From PNKC01 sp039917655 (lineage in GTDB: Bacteria > Chloroflexota > Dehalococcoidia > Tepidiformales > Tepidiformaceae), in the NCBI GenBank assembly GCA_039917655.1, contig JBDSJC010000006.1, forward strand, positions 1-8,522: 8,522 nucleotides of DNA. Direction: 5' to 3'. This document shows, one piece after another, positions 1-5,407 of this stretch. The stretch's first letter is position 1, and every line of letters begins with the position of its first letter. A model generated the notes under the pieces. That model searched no databases and was not told where the DNA came from. It worked only from the letters and a program-made list of their open reading frames with translations. The position numbers and the translations under genes are program-made.

Positions 1-5
1 CATTT

Positions 6-21
6 ATGGTAGCAGACGCGG
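6..21 (-). promoter_or_regulatory. Extended -10 promoter element for a leftward gene outside the window
   Basis: On the minus strand this reads CCGCGTCTGCTACCAT. The first 14 bases are identical to the sequence at 4429-4442 on the plus strand, just ahead of the formylglycine-generating enzyme gene, and 12 of them recur at 3376-3387. TGCTACCAT resembles an extended -10 box (TG, one base, then TACCAT). An ATG follows at 3..1, but it is so close to the box that it may lie before the transcription start, so the true start codon is probably further left. The element indicates another minus-strand gene beyond the window edge, downstream of the DUF2334 gene but with its own promoter. Confidence 0.45.
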
Positions 22-78
22 CAAGCCGGTGGTGCGCCCGAGTCTTACCGCTTCGAAACCACCGCGGCGGTCTGCGGC

Positions 79-759
79 TTAGGGCAGCACGGCTTCTGGC
101 GCGGTCCGGATCCAGCGAGCGAGGTCACGGCTCAGGAGCAGCTTCGAATCGCTGGGGTGAATGGCGAGGCGAAGAGGCCGTTGGCTGAGCCTGGCCAGCC
201 CTGCGTTGGCCGCGTTGAGCACGCGCAGGGCAACTGCGCGGAAGCGCGTGTCTGCTTCGAAGCCGGCCAGCGGGAGCAACCGTGTGCGCCCGCGTTTCGC
301 GTCCCATATGCCGCACAGCGTCTCTACCCTTTCGAACCCGTAGCCGCGCATTTCAGGCAGTGGAAGGGCGCCCATTGCCCACGCCGGCGGGACGTAAAAC
401 GTGGGCGGTGGCAGGCCCGCAGCTTCGAACCACGCGCGCCCGTTCTCGACGATTTCGCGGACCTCCCCTTCGCTGCGCCCGAGGTGCTCGGCGGCGTTGC
501 GTGAGAGAAGGAAGCTGTGGAGGCGGTGGTACAGTCCGTCCGGCCTGGGGGCGAGGTGTGTCCAGCCGTGGGGCGCGATGAGGTGTCCCGCCGCCGCCCA
601 GGCGCGTAGCTGAGCCAGCGCCGCGTCCGTCCAAACCCCGGCGGGCACGATGAGCACGCAGAACGGTCCGATGCCAGCGGCGGTCAGCCGTGCCGCGATC
701 GCGGCAGCAGCGTCGATCGTGGCTGGTGAGACATCGTGGATGGACCAGATGGCGCGCAC
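79..759 (-). CDS. DUF2334 polysaccharide-deacetylase-like protein
   Basis: The 226-residue product looks like a DUF2334 protein, a branch of the NodB-like/carbohydrate esterase 4 deacetylase fold. Seen: the N-terminal SIHDVSP motif (His8, Asp9), which in this fold supplies the metal-binding or catalytic acid. PHGWTH follows at residues 63-68, giving the HxxxH pair of zinc ligands (His64, His68). FYVPPAW lies at 121-127 and a late His-Pro at 201-202. The length is normal and there is no signal peptide, which suggests a cytoplasmic enzyme acting on a sugar nucleotide, lipid-linked sugar or small glycan; the substrate is not known. The start is GTG, chosen because it lies 3 bases after the stop of the upstream glycosyltransferase gene and is followed at once by the conserved motif. 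That spacing implies translational coupling, so the two probably act on the same glycan. Family assignment is confident; activity is inferred. Confidence 0.85.
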   Translation of the reverse strand: MRAIWSIHDVSPATIDAAAAIAARLTAAGIGPFCVLIVPAGVWTDAALAQLRAWAAAGHLIAPHGWTHLAPRPDGLYHRLHSFLLSRNAAEHLGRSEGEVREIVENGRAWFEAAGLPPPTFYVPPAWAMGALPLPEMRGYGFERVETLCGIWDAKRGRTRLLPLAGFEADTRFRAVALRVLNAANAGLARLSQRPLRLAIHPSDSKLLLSRDLARWIRTAPEAVLP

Positions 760-762
760 TGG

Positions 763-1839
763 TCAGAACGCGATCGAGGCATCAGCGAACTGCTGCCAGA
801 CCGATTTTTCGGTGGCTGCGGCGAGTGCCCTTGAGGCCATGCTGGCACGCAAGGCGGGGTCATCCGCCAGCCTGCGGATGAGGCCCGGCAGCTGGCGGTC
901 CGATTCGAACAGCAGTCCGGTTTCGCCGTGCCGAATGTAGCCCGGGATTTCGCCGACGCTGCGGGCGATAACGGGCAGCCCGCAGCCGATCGCTTCAAGC
1001 GAAGCCATCGAATAGGTTTCCGTGCGGGAGGCCATCACGTAGATATCGGCTTCAACGAGAGAGGCGATCGGCTCCTTGCACCAGGGGACGTGATCAACGG
1101 GTACGCCAAGTTCGCGGGCGAGCCGCAGCGTTGGCAGGAGCTGGCTGCCGTCACCGATTATGCGGAAGCGAAAGCGCTTGTGACCGGGGTCTGCATTGGC
1201 GATCGCGCGGACGGTGCTATCGACTGCTTTTTCGCGAGAGATGCGGCCGTGGTAGACCACGGTCAGCGGCGCCTCGGCGCGGTGCTCACGCAGCCCCTTC
1301 GCGTCGTAGAGTGGCGGGTCGAGGCGGAAGACGTCGCTGCTCGGCATAGCCATGCTGCTGGGAGCGACGACGCGGCTCGCGACGCCGACAGCCCAGCGTT
1401 CGATGCGCCCAGCAGCCCATTCCGCCGCGCTGCGCCCCGCCGGCGCCCTCAGTGTGTGCCGCATAAGCTTCGCGAAATCGTTGTGGAGGAAGAGGGTGGA
1501 ATGCTTGTTGTAGCGACGAGCGAAGATTAGCGCTTCGCAGCCCAGCGGTCCCAGGGTATGGATGACCACGCCTTCGGAATCACGCACCGCCTGGGCCATG
1601 GTGCGGGGACCGGGATAGGGCAGGCGGAAATCGGCCGTGCCAATCGCCGTTCGCTTCAATCCCGTGAAGCGGACCGCCGACGGCGCCCGCGCGCCAGCCG
1701 GCCCGAGCAGATGCACATCAGCACGCGCGGAAAGCAGTTCCGAGGTGCGCATCGCAATCAGCGCGACGCCATTCGGATCGGGCGAGAGCGTGTCCGACAC
1801 GACGAGTAGGCGTTGGCGGCGTGGGGAGTCAGCGGGCAT
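763..1839 (-). CDS. GT4-like family glycosyltransferase (GT-B fold)
   Basis: The 358-residue product is a retaining glycosyltransferase of the GT4/group 1 type, which transfers a sugar from a nucleotide-sugar donor. Seen: an N-terminal Rossmann-like strand (LLVVSDTLSPDPNGVA, residues 11-26) with the Asn-Gly acceptor-side loop typical of GT4 enzymes. The second domain opens at VVYHGRISREKAVD (194-207), where HGRISREK is the conserved donor phosphate-binding segment. RIIGDG is at 226-231, and the E-x7-E donor motif (Glu274, Glu282) sits in RTETYSMASLEAIGCGLPVI. VGEIPGYI and HGETGLLF follow (295-311). No membrane segment is visible, so it should be cytoplasmic or peripheral at the membrane. It lies 3 bases upstream of the DUF2334 gene and is probably co-transcribed with it. 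The acceptor and sugar cannot be read from the sequence. A capsule, exopolysaccharide or glycolipid role is inference. Confidence 0.9.
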   Translation of the reverse strand: MPADSPRRQRLLVVSDTLSPDPNGVALIAMRTSELLSARADVHLLGPAGARAPSAVRFTGLKRTAIGTADFRLPYPGPRTMAQAVRDSEGVVIHTLGPLGCEALIFARRYNKHSTLFLHNDFAKLMRHTLRAPAGRSAAEWAAGRIERWAVGVASRVVAPSSMAMPSSDVFRLDPPLYDAKGLREHRAEAPLTVVYHGRISREKAVDSTVRAIANADPGHKRFRFRIIGDGSQLLPTLRLARELGVPVDHVPWCKEPIASLVEADIYVMASRTETYSMASLEAIGCGLPVIARSVGEIPGYIRHGETGLLFESDRQLPGLIRRLADDPALRASMASRALAAATEKSVWQQFADASIAF

Positions 1840-1863
1840 GGATTCTTTCGGAGCGCCTTATCA

Positions 1864-1883
1864 GCACGCGAGTAGTCGCGTGC
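1864..1883 (-). repeat. Perfect 8-bp inverted repeat between the HAD and glycosyltransferase genes
   Basis: GCACGCGA and TCGCGTGC are exact reverse complements around a 4-base loop, forming a strong GC-rich hairpin. It lies 24 bases before the glycosyltransferase start and about 80 bases after the HAD stop. No T tract follows on either strand, so it is not a classical intrinsic terminator. It could be a leader hairpin, a transcript-stabilising structure or an operator for the glycosyltransferase gene. Confidence 0.5.
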
Positions 1884-1954
1884 GCGCTGGCGGTGTTGAG
1901 GATACGCCAGACCGTCACATACGGGATACGGAAGCCGCCGTCTCCTATTCGTGA

Positions 1955-1974
1955 AGCGGCTCAGAACAGCCGCT
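1955..1974 (-). terminator. Possible weak hairpin terminator at the end of the HAD gene
   Basis: AGCGGCT and AGCCGCT form a perfect 7-bp stem with a 6-base loop that spans the HAD stop codon on the minus strand. Only two T residues follow the stem, so termination would be weak or factor-dependent. The overlap with coding sequence may mean that the repeat is partly fortuitous. Confidence 0.3.
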
Positions 1975-2746
1975 CGATCGCCTCGGCGACACCGCCATCC
2001 TCCACGGGGGCCACCACCATCCCGGCCGAGGCAAGCGCCTCCGCGGTGGCGTTGCCCACGGCGACGGCGCAGCCCGCCACCTTGAACATCGGCACGTCTA
2101 CCTCGCTATCGCCGATTGCCACCACGTCGGCCGGGTCGATGCCGGTGGCGGCACAGAGCGCGCGCAGGCCGCGGCCCTTGTCCACGCCCTTTGCGGTCAC
2201 CGTCGTGAGCACCGCCCCGGCGTAGGAGCGCGCGCTGCTGAAGGTCAGCCGCTCGCGCCAGGGCTCCAGCTCGGCGAGGAAGGCGTCGCTGGCGGGCGCT
2301 TCGATGAGGACGGAGAGCAGGCCGTCCAGTTCGGCGTCCCGCAGGTGCGTGACGGGAGCGAGCCACTCCGGGGCGTTCGCTGCCCACGGCGGGAGGGCTT
2401 CGGCGCGCGAGTAGGAGAGGCCGGGCGTGCTCAGCGTCGCCCTCCATCCGGCGCGGTCGCAGAGGTCACCGATGAACGTTGCGAAGACCTGGGGGAGCGG
2501 GTTCGAGGCGACCACTTCGCCGCCCTCCCGGCGCACGTCGGCCCCCGCGGAGGCGATCGCCGCGGTGTGCAGGCCGAGCCGTTCGAACGGCCGCACGGCC
2601 GCCTGGTACCAGCGCGCAGTGGCAGGCGCGATGAGCACGCCACGACCGGCGAGGCTCGCCAGGGCCGCCGCATCCCGCGCCCCGACCTTGCCCTCGGCGT
2701 TCATCAGGGTGCCGTCCAGGTCCAGCGCCAACATGCGATAGGTCAT
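1961..2746 (-). CDS. Cof-type HAD-superfamily (class IIB) phosphatase
   Basis: The 261-residue product is a haloacid-dehalogenase superfamily hydrolase of the Cof/YbiV (IIB) type, which usually dephosphorylates sugar phosphates or similar small metabolites through an aspartyl-phosphate. Seen: motif I LDLDGT with nucleophile Asp9 and acid/base Asp11; a motif II position at ATAR (Thr43); motif III lysine around GVDKGRGL (Lys190); motif IV GDSEVDVPMF with metal-binding Asp213 and Asp217. The middle segment, about residues 85-175, is the place and size of a class IIB cap. Two departures from the common consensus are visible: ATAR where ATGR is usual, and GDSEVD where GDxxND is usual. The ATG start has no obvious Shine-Dalgarno sequence, but the nucleophile lies close behind it, so the start is probably right. 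It is codirectional with the glycosyltransferase, with a 121-base gap. A link to sugar metabolism is plausible but unproven. Confidence 0.9.
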   Translation of the reverse strand: MTYRMLALDLDGTLMNAEGKVGARDAAALASLAGRGVLIAPATARWYQAAVRPFERLGLHTAAIASAGADVRREGGEVVASNPLPQVFATFIGDLCDRAGWRATLSTPGLSYSRAEALPPWAANAPEWLAPVTHLRDAELDGLLSVLIEAPASDAFLAELEPWRERLTFSSARSYAGAVLTTVTAKGVDKGRGLRALCAATGIDPADVVAIGDSEVDVPMFKVAGCAVAVGNATAEALASAGMVVAPVEDGGVAEAIERLF

Positions 2747-2816
2747 GGGAAAAGCTTGCCGCCTTCGGTGGTAAAGGCTACGGCAGAGCGAGCAGTTCCG
2801 CGGTTCACTCGCCGTC

Positions 2817-3278
2817 TCAGGCTTGCCCGCCCTCGCGCGGGGCCGAAACCGCGGCGTGAACCGATTGTGTCAACGAGTGCACTTCTTTGGTCAGCTGTAG
2901 CACTTCGCGCGAGAGTTCGAGGATCTCGTTGTTCTCCTTCCATTCGGCCTGTGTTAGCTCCCACTGGTGGTTGGCGATCAGCTGGCGGCGGTCGTCGGCG
3001 CGGTTCTGGCTGATCATCACGAAGGTGCTCAAGAAGATTGCTTCAAGTGAGACGACCATCGTGAGCAGGCCGAAAGGGAAGGGGTCATCGAAGAACGGCT
3101 GTCCTTTCGCCAGCAGCCAGTAGGCGAACACGATCACGTGGATGTAGACGAACCACATCGAGCCAGCGAACGAGGTGATCACATCGGCGAGCCGATTCTG
3201 GAAGTTGCGGGCGCGTTCCTCCGCATAGCGGATTAGCGCCGGATGGAGAGACTTGTGAAACTCTCTCTGGATGGTCAT
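2817..3278 (-). CDS. DUF1003 family small inner-membrane protein
   Basis: The 153-residue product matches the DUF1003 layout. A charged N-terminus is followed by two membrane helices (about residues 34-56 and 69-91), then a hydrophilic, probably coiled tail rich in Glu, Gln and Lys (about 95-142). The family hallmark is the second helix and its end: FPFGLLTMVVSLEAIFLS (67-84) followed by SQNRADDR (90-97). The family is widespread and its biochemical role is not established. The ATG is supported by an AGGAG Shine-Dalgarno sequence 9 bases upstream. A 7-bp inverted repeat lies just before that site. The gene is the first of the minus-strand block. The 70-base gap to the HAD gene leaves it open whether the two are co-transcribed. 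Confidence 0.9.
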   Translation of the reverse strand: MTIQREFHKSLHPALIRYAEERARNFQNRLADVITSFAGSMWFVYIHVIVFAYWLLAKGQPFFDDPFPFGLLTMVVSLEAIFLSTFVMISQNRADDRRQLIANHQWELTQAEWKENNEILELSREVLQLTKEVHSLTQSVHAAVSAPREGGQA

Positions 3279-3299
3279 GTGGCGTCACTCCTGTAGTTG

Positions 3300-3321
3300 C
3301 CGTGGCCTGACTATGCCACGG
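3300..3321 (-). repeat. Inverted repeat in the leader of the DUF1003 gene
   Basis: CCGTGGC and GCCACGG form a perfect 7-bp stem around an 8-base loop. The repeat ends about 21 bases before the DUF1003 start codon, just upstream of its AGGAG ribosome-binding site. No T tract follows. Position and symmetry fit either a repressor operator or a 5'-leader hairpin that affects ribosome access; the sequence does not decide between them. Confidence 0.45.
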
Positions 3322-3375
3322 GAAGAGACACGGACACATAGCGCCGCTGGCCTCTGTTGTCCGCACTTGCGCCCT

Positions 3376-3401
3376 GCGTCTGCTACCCTCGCTCGCGAAT
3401 G
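3376..3401 (+). repeat. Direct repeat copy 1: orphan promoter plus start codon
   Basis: These 26 bases match 4431-4456 at 25 positions, the only difference being T for C at 3393. They include the 12-mer GCGTCTGCTACC, an extended -10-like TGCTACCCT (3381-3389) and an ATG at 3399-3401 exactly 9 bases after the box. Weaker, gapped similarity continues about 16 bases on either side, including the first few codons after ATG. Unlike the other copy, it leads into no recognisable gene: only a 40-codon frame (3399-3521) that runs antisense to the end of the frameshifted gene. It looks like a duplicated remnant of the 5' end of the sulfatase operon. Confidence 0.7.
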
Positions 3402-3420
3402 AAGTGCCGGAGAGCCCACA

Positions 3421-4282
3421 CTAAAGGCGTGCCCTCAATTGTTCCGCCATCGTACGGCGGGGCGTACATGTGGCTCGTCTACAGCAGACTTCGCCGAATG
3501 GGAAGGCCGGCTGAGAGATGAGTGCGTTGTCTACGGCTAGCAATGGCAAAGGGGGGCGACCGCCCTCACGCTGGAGCTGGACAACCAGCGCCTCCACGGA
3601 ACGGTGCACGCCGGACCGTGTGCATCCGGCCACCGAAAACACCTGCGGCTCACTGAGGAAGGCCAGGGCTTTGGACGCCCTTTCGATCGCCTTGTAGCCC
3701 TCTTTAGAGAACAGCCAAACCGAGCGCGCATCCGAGAATCTCAGGCCCTCGAAGGTTGCGGTCGCGATCCTCCCGAGGGGCGTGCCTGGCCGTAAATCCC
3801 CGGCAGAGGTCGATTGGTAGGTGGAGCGGAACGGAATGATGTCTTGGACGGCACAGGTTGTCCGGTACGCCAACCATTTCTCAGCGGGGAAGGACCTGGT
3901 CTGGAAGCATCGTCGCAAGCTTCAAGCGTAGGTTGTTCCAGAATGGCGAGTAGCCTCCGGTCTCGGACTGAAATGCCGGGTAGTCGTCGAAGAACTGCTC
4001 GTGCAGAGACACATACTGGGCGATATCCGCCTGCACCACCTGTTCAATCCGCCGATCGAGCGCGCCTTGGAAGCCCGGGTTGATCCCCATGATCAGGACA
4101 CGATCTTGAGGATTGCCGCCGTGAAGAAACACGGGCATGCAGTCCTGGCGAAACCGAGTGCCGAACGTCTCTGTCTGCCAGGACCAAAACTCCTCTCGGC
4201 GGTGCCAGAATTGCTCAAGAAATGCCGTTCTCGTGGCCTCTACGTGCATGCCGCGAATACCGTCCTCAATAAAGTCAAGCAT
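3421..4282 (-). pseudogene. Frameshifted gene resembling the uracil-DNA-glycosylase superfamily
   Basis: Two overlapping reading frames form one gene. The first (4282 to 3881, 133 codons) has a good start: ATG with AGGACC just upstream. It contains VLIMGINPGF (residues 62-71), like the GxNPG catalytic loop of the uracil-DNA-glycosylase superfamily, and a later SPFWNNL (112-118), similar to the FWxxL stretch that follows in that fold. It stops at 3881. The second frame (no ATG; open from 3921) continues to 3421 with DIIPFRS and VFSVAGCTRSGVHRS. Removing one C from the CCCC run at 3889-3886 joins them as ...QVLPAEKWLAY... into a protein of about 286 residues. The switch must lie between 3921 and 3884, because each frame is closed outside that interval. 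I cannot see a clear second UDG motif (HPS), so the family is tentative. The gene is less GC-rich than its neighbours and sits between direct repeats, which suggests transfer. It is either a pseudogene or carries a sequencing error at the homopolymer. Confidence 0.55.
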
Positions 4283-4430
4283 GGTGGTCCTGTCCTTTGT
4301 CGGGCCGTAGGCGCGGCAGTATTGACGTTATCCCATGAGTACATTTAGGGATCCAGTGTCAACATACGATTACGTCATCGAGAAGATCGTGAGATGTGGA
4401 GCGGTAAAGGGTAGGCCGCGCTCCTGCCCC
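4283..4430. other. AT-richer intergenic segment with an inverted TGACGT pair
   Basis: This gap between the divergent frameshifted gene and the sulfatase operon is markedly richer in A and T than its surroundings, especially 4316-4380. It holds TGACGTTA at 4323-4330 and TTACGTCA at 4370-4377, an inverted pair matching at 7 of 8 positions and about 40 bases apart. It also holds a nested TTGAC/GTCAA pair at 4322-4326 and 4358-4362. A consensus TTGACA lies on the minus strand (4362..4357), but I find no good -10 box at the right distance. The segment may carry the promoter of the minus-strand gene or mark an end of an inserted segment. Confidence 0.4.
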
Positions 4431-4456
4431 GCGTCTGCTACCCTCGCCCGCGAATG
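4431..4456 (+). promoter_or_regulatory. Direct repeat copy 2: promoter and start of the sulfatase operon
   Basis: This is the intact copy of the 26-base repeat also seen at 3376-3401. TGCTACCCT (4436-4444) resembles an extended -10 box and ends 9 bases before the ATG at 4454. A transcription start 6-8 bases after the box would leave a leader of about 1-3 bases. No Shine-Dalgarno sequence lies in the 9-base gap. Together these facts suggest a leaderless or nearly leaderless transcript for the formylglycine-generating enzyme gene. No convincing -35 box is visible, as is common for extended -10 promoters. Confidence 0.5.
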
Positions 4457-5395
4457 AATGCGCCAGGAGACCGTCCCGCCTGCTGCGCCCCCTCCGTATC
4501 GGCGGACGCCGAACCGCCCGTTGCGTTCGGGCCCCGTGTGGAGCGGGATGCCGGCCAGATGATCATGATCCTCGGCGGCCAGTTCCGCATGGGGTCCGAT
4601 GCGGACGAGGGCGAGCCTGGCGATGGCGAAGCACCGTCGCGCCTCGTTACCCTCGCACCCTTCTGGATAGACCAGGCGGCCGTTTCCAATGCTGACTTTG
4701 CCGGGTTTGTGGCCGCGACCGGCTACCGCACCGCCGCCGAACGCACTGGCTGGAGCTTCGTCTTCGCCGGACTGTTGCCGGATGACTTCCCGCCAACCCG
4801 CGGGGTTGCCGAGACGCCGTGGTGGCGTGAAGTGGAGGGCGCCTGTTGGCGCGCGCCGGAAGGCCCGCGAACGCTGGTCGAAGAGCGAATGGACCATCCC
4901 GTGGTCCACATCTCCTGGCACGACGCCAGTGCATATTGCGCCTGGGCGGGTAAGCGGCTGCCTACCGAAGCCGAATGGGAGTGCGCCTCGCGCGGCGGCC
5001 TGGACGGCAAACGCTACCCCTGGGGTGACGAACTCATACACGGCGGTGAGCATCGCTGCAACATCTGGCAGGGCCAGTTTCCCCGCAGCAACACCAACGA
5101 GGACGGCTTCTACGGCACGGCGCCCGTGGATGCCTTCGAGCCGAACGGCTACGGCCTCTTCAACACCTCGGGCAACGCCTGGGAGTGGTGCGCCGACTGG
5201 TTTTCGCCCTACCACTCCGGCGCGCCGCTCACGGACCCTTTCGGCCCGGACGCGGGCACACAGCGCGTGATCCGCGGCGGCAGCTACCTCTGCCACGAAA
5301 GCTATTGCTTCCGTTATCGTGTGGCCGCACGCAGCGCCAACACCCCGGCCAGTACCACGGGCCACATGGGATTCCGCTGCGCACGCGACTGCTGA
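4454..5395 (+). CDS. Formylglycine-generating enzyme (sulfatase-modifying factor, SUMF1 family)
   Basis: The 313-residue product belongs to the FGE-sulfatase family, which oxidises the cysteine of a CxPxR motif in type I sulfatases to formylglycine with copper and oxygen. Seen: MILGGQFRMGSD (38-49), the usual opening of the domain; PVVHISWHDASAYCAWAGKRLPTEAEWE split across 149-176; NGYGLFNTSGNAWEW (231-245); and GGSYLCHESYC (275-285). The last places Cys280 and Cys285 where the two catalytic, copper-binding cysteines of FGE lie, separating a true FGE from cysteine-less relatives such as ergothioneine- or toxin-associated proteins. The C-terminus (STTGHMGFRCARDC) is complete. There is no signal peptide, so the enzyme is probably cytoplasmic. 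Other in-frame starts are possible, but the first ATG fits the promoter spacing. It lies 12 bases ahead of its presumed substrate, the sulfatase, in one operon. Confidence 0.95.
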   Translation: MNAPGDRPACCAPSVSADAEPPVAFGPRVERDAGQMIMILGGQFRMGSDADEGEPGDGEAPSRLVTLAPFWIDQAAVSNADFAGFVAATGYRTAAERTGWSFVFAGLLPDDFPPTRGVAETPWWREVEGACWRAPEGPRTLVEERMDHPVVHISWHDASAYCAWAGKRLPTEAEWECASRGGLDGKRYPWGDELIHGGEHRCNIWQGQFPRSNTNEDGFYGTAPVDAFEPNGYGLFNTSGNAWEWCADWFSPYHSGAPLTDPFGPDAGTQRVIRGGSYLCHESYCFRYRVAARSANTPASTTGHMGFRCARDC

Positions 5396-5399
5396 GGAG
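5394..5399 (+). promoter_or_regulatory. Ribosome-binding site of the sulfatase, overlapping the upstream stop codon
   Basis: GAGGAG starts inside the TGA stop of the formylglycine-generating enzyme gene and lies 8 bases before the sulfatase ATG at 5408. This strong site fixes the sulfatase start and implies coupled translation, so that enzyme and substrate are made together. It contrasts with the upstream gene, which has no such site. Confidence 0.75.
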
Positions 5400-5407
5400 T
5401 TAGACAC

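Noticed and set aside
1..3. ATG on the minus strand at the extreme left as a gene start
   Set aside because: It lies only two bases after the -10 box, so it would fall before the expected transcription start. Nothing beyond it can be read.
928..1530. 200-codon plus-strand frame opposite the glycosyltransferase
   Set aside because: It is antisense to a gene with clear GT motifs, and its product is compositionally biased with no domain signature.
2345..3013. 222-codon plus-strand frame across the HAD and DUF1003 genes
   Set aside because: It overlaps two well-supported minus-strand genes and their gap, and its product is Arg-rich and without motifs.
3402..4430. A classical insertion sequence between the direct repeats
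   Set aside because: There is no transposase, integrase or terminal inverted repeat at the boundaries. The repeats contain promoter sequence and are imperfect, unlike a short exact target-site duplication.
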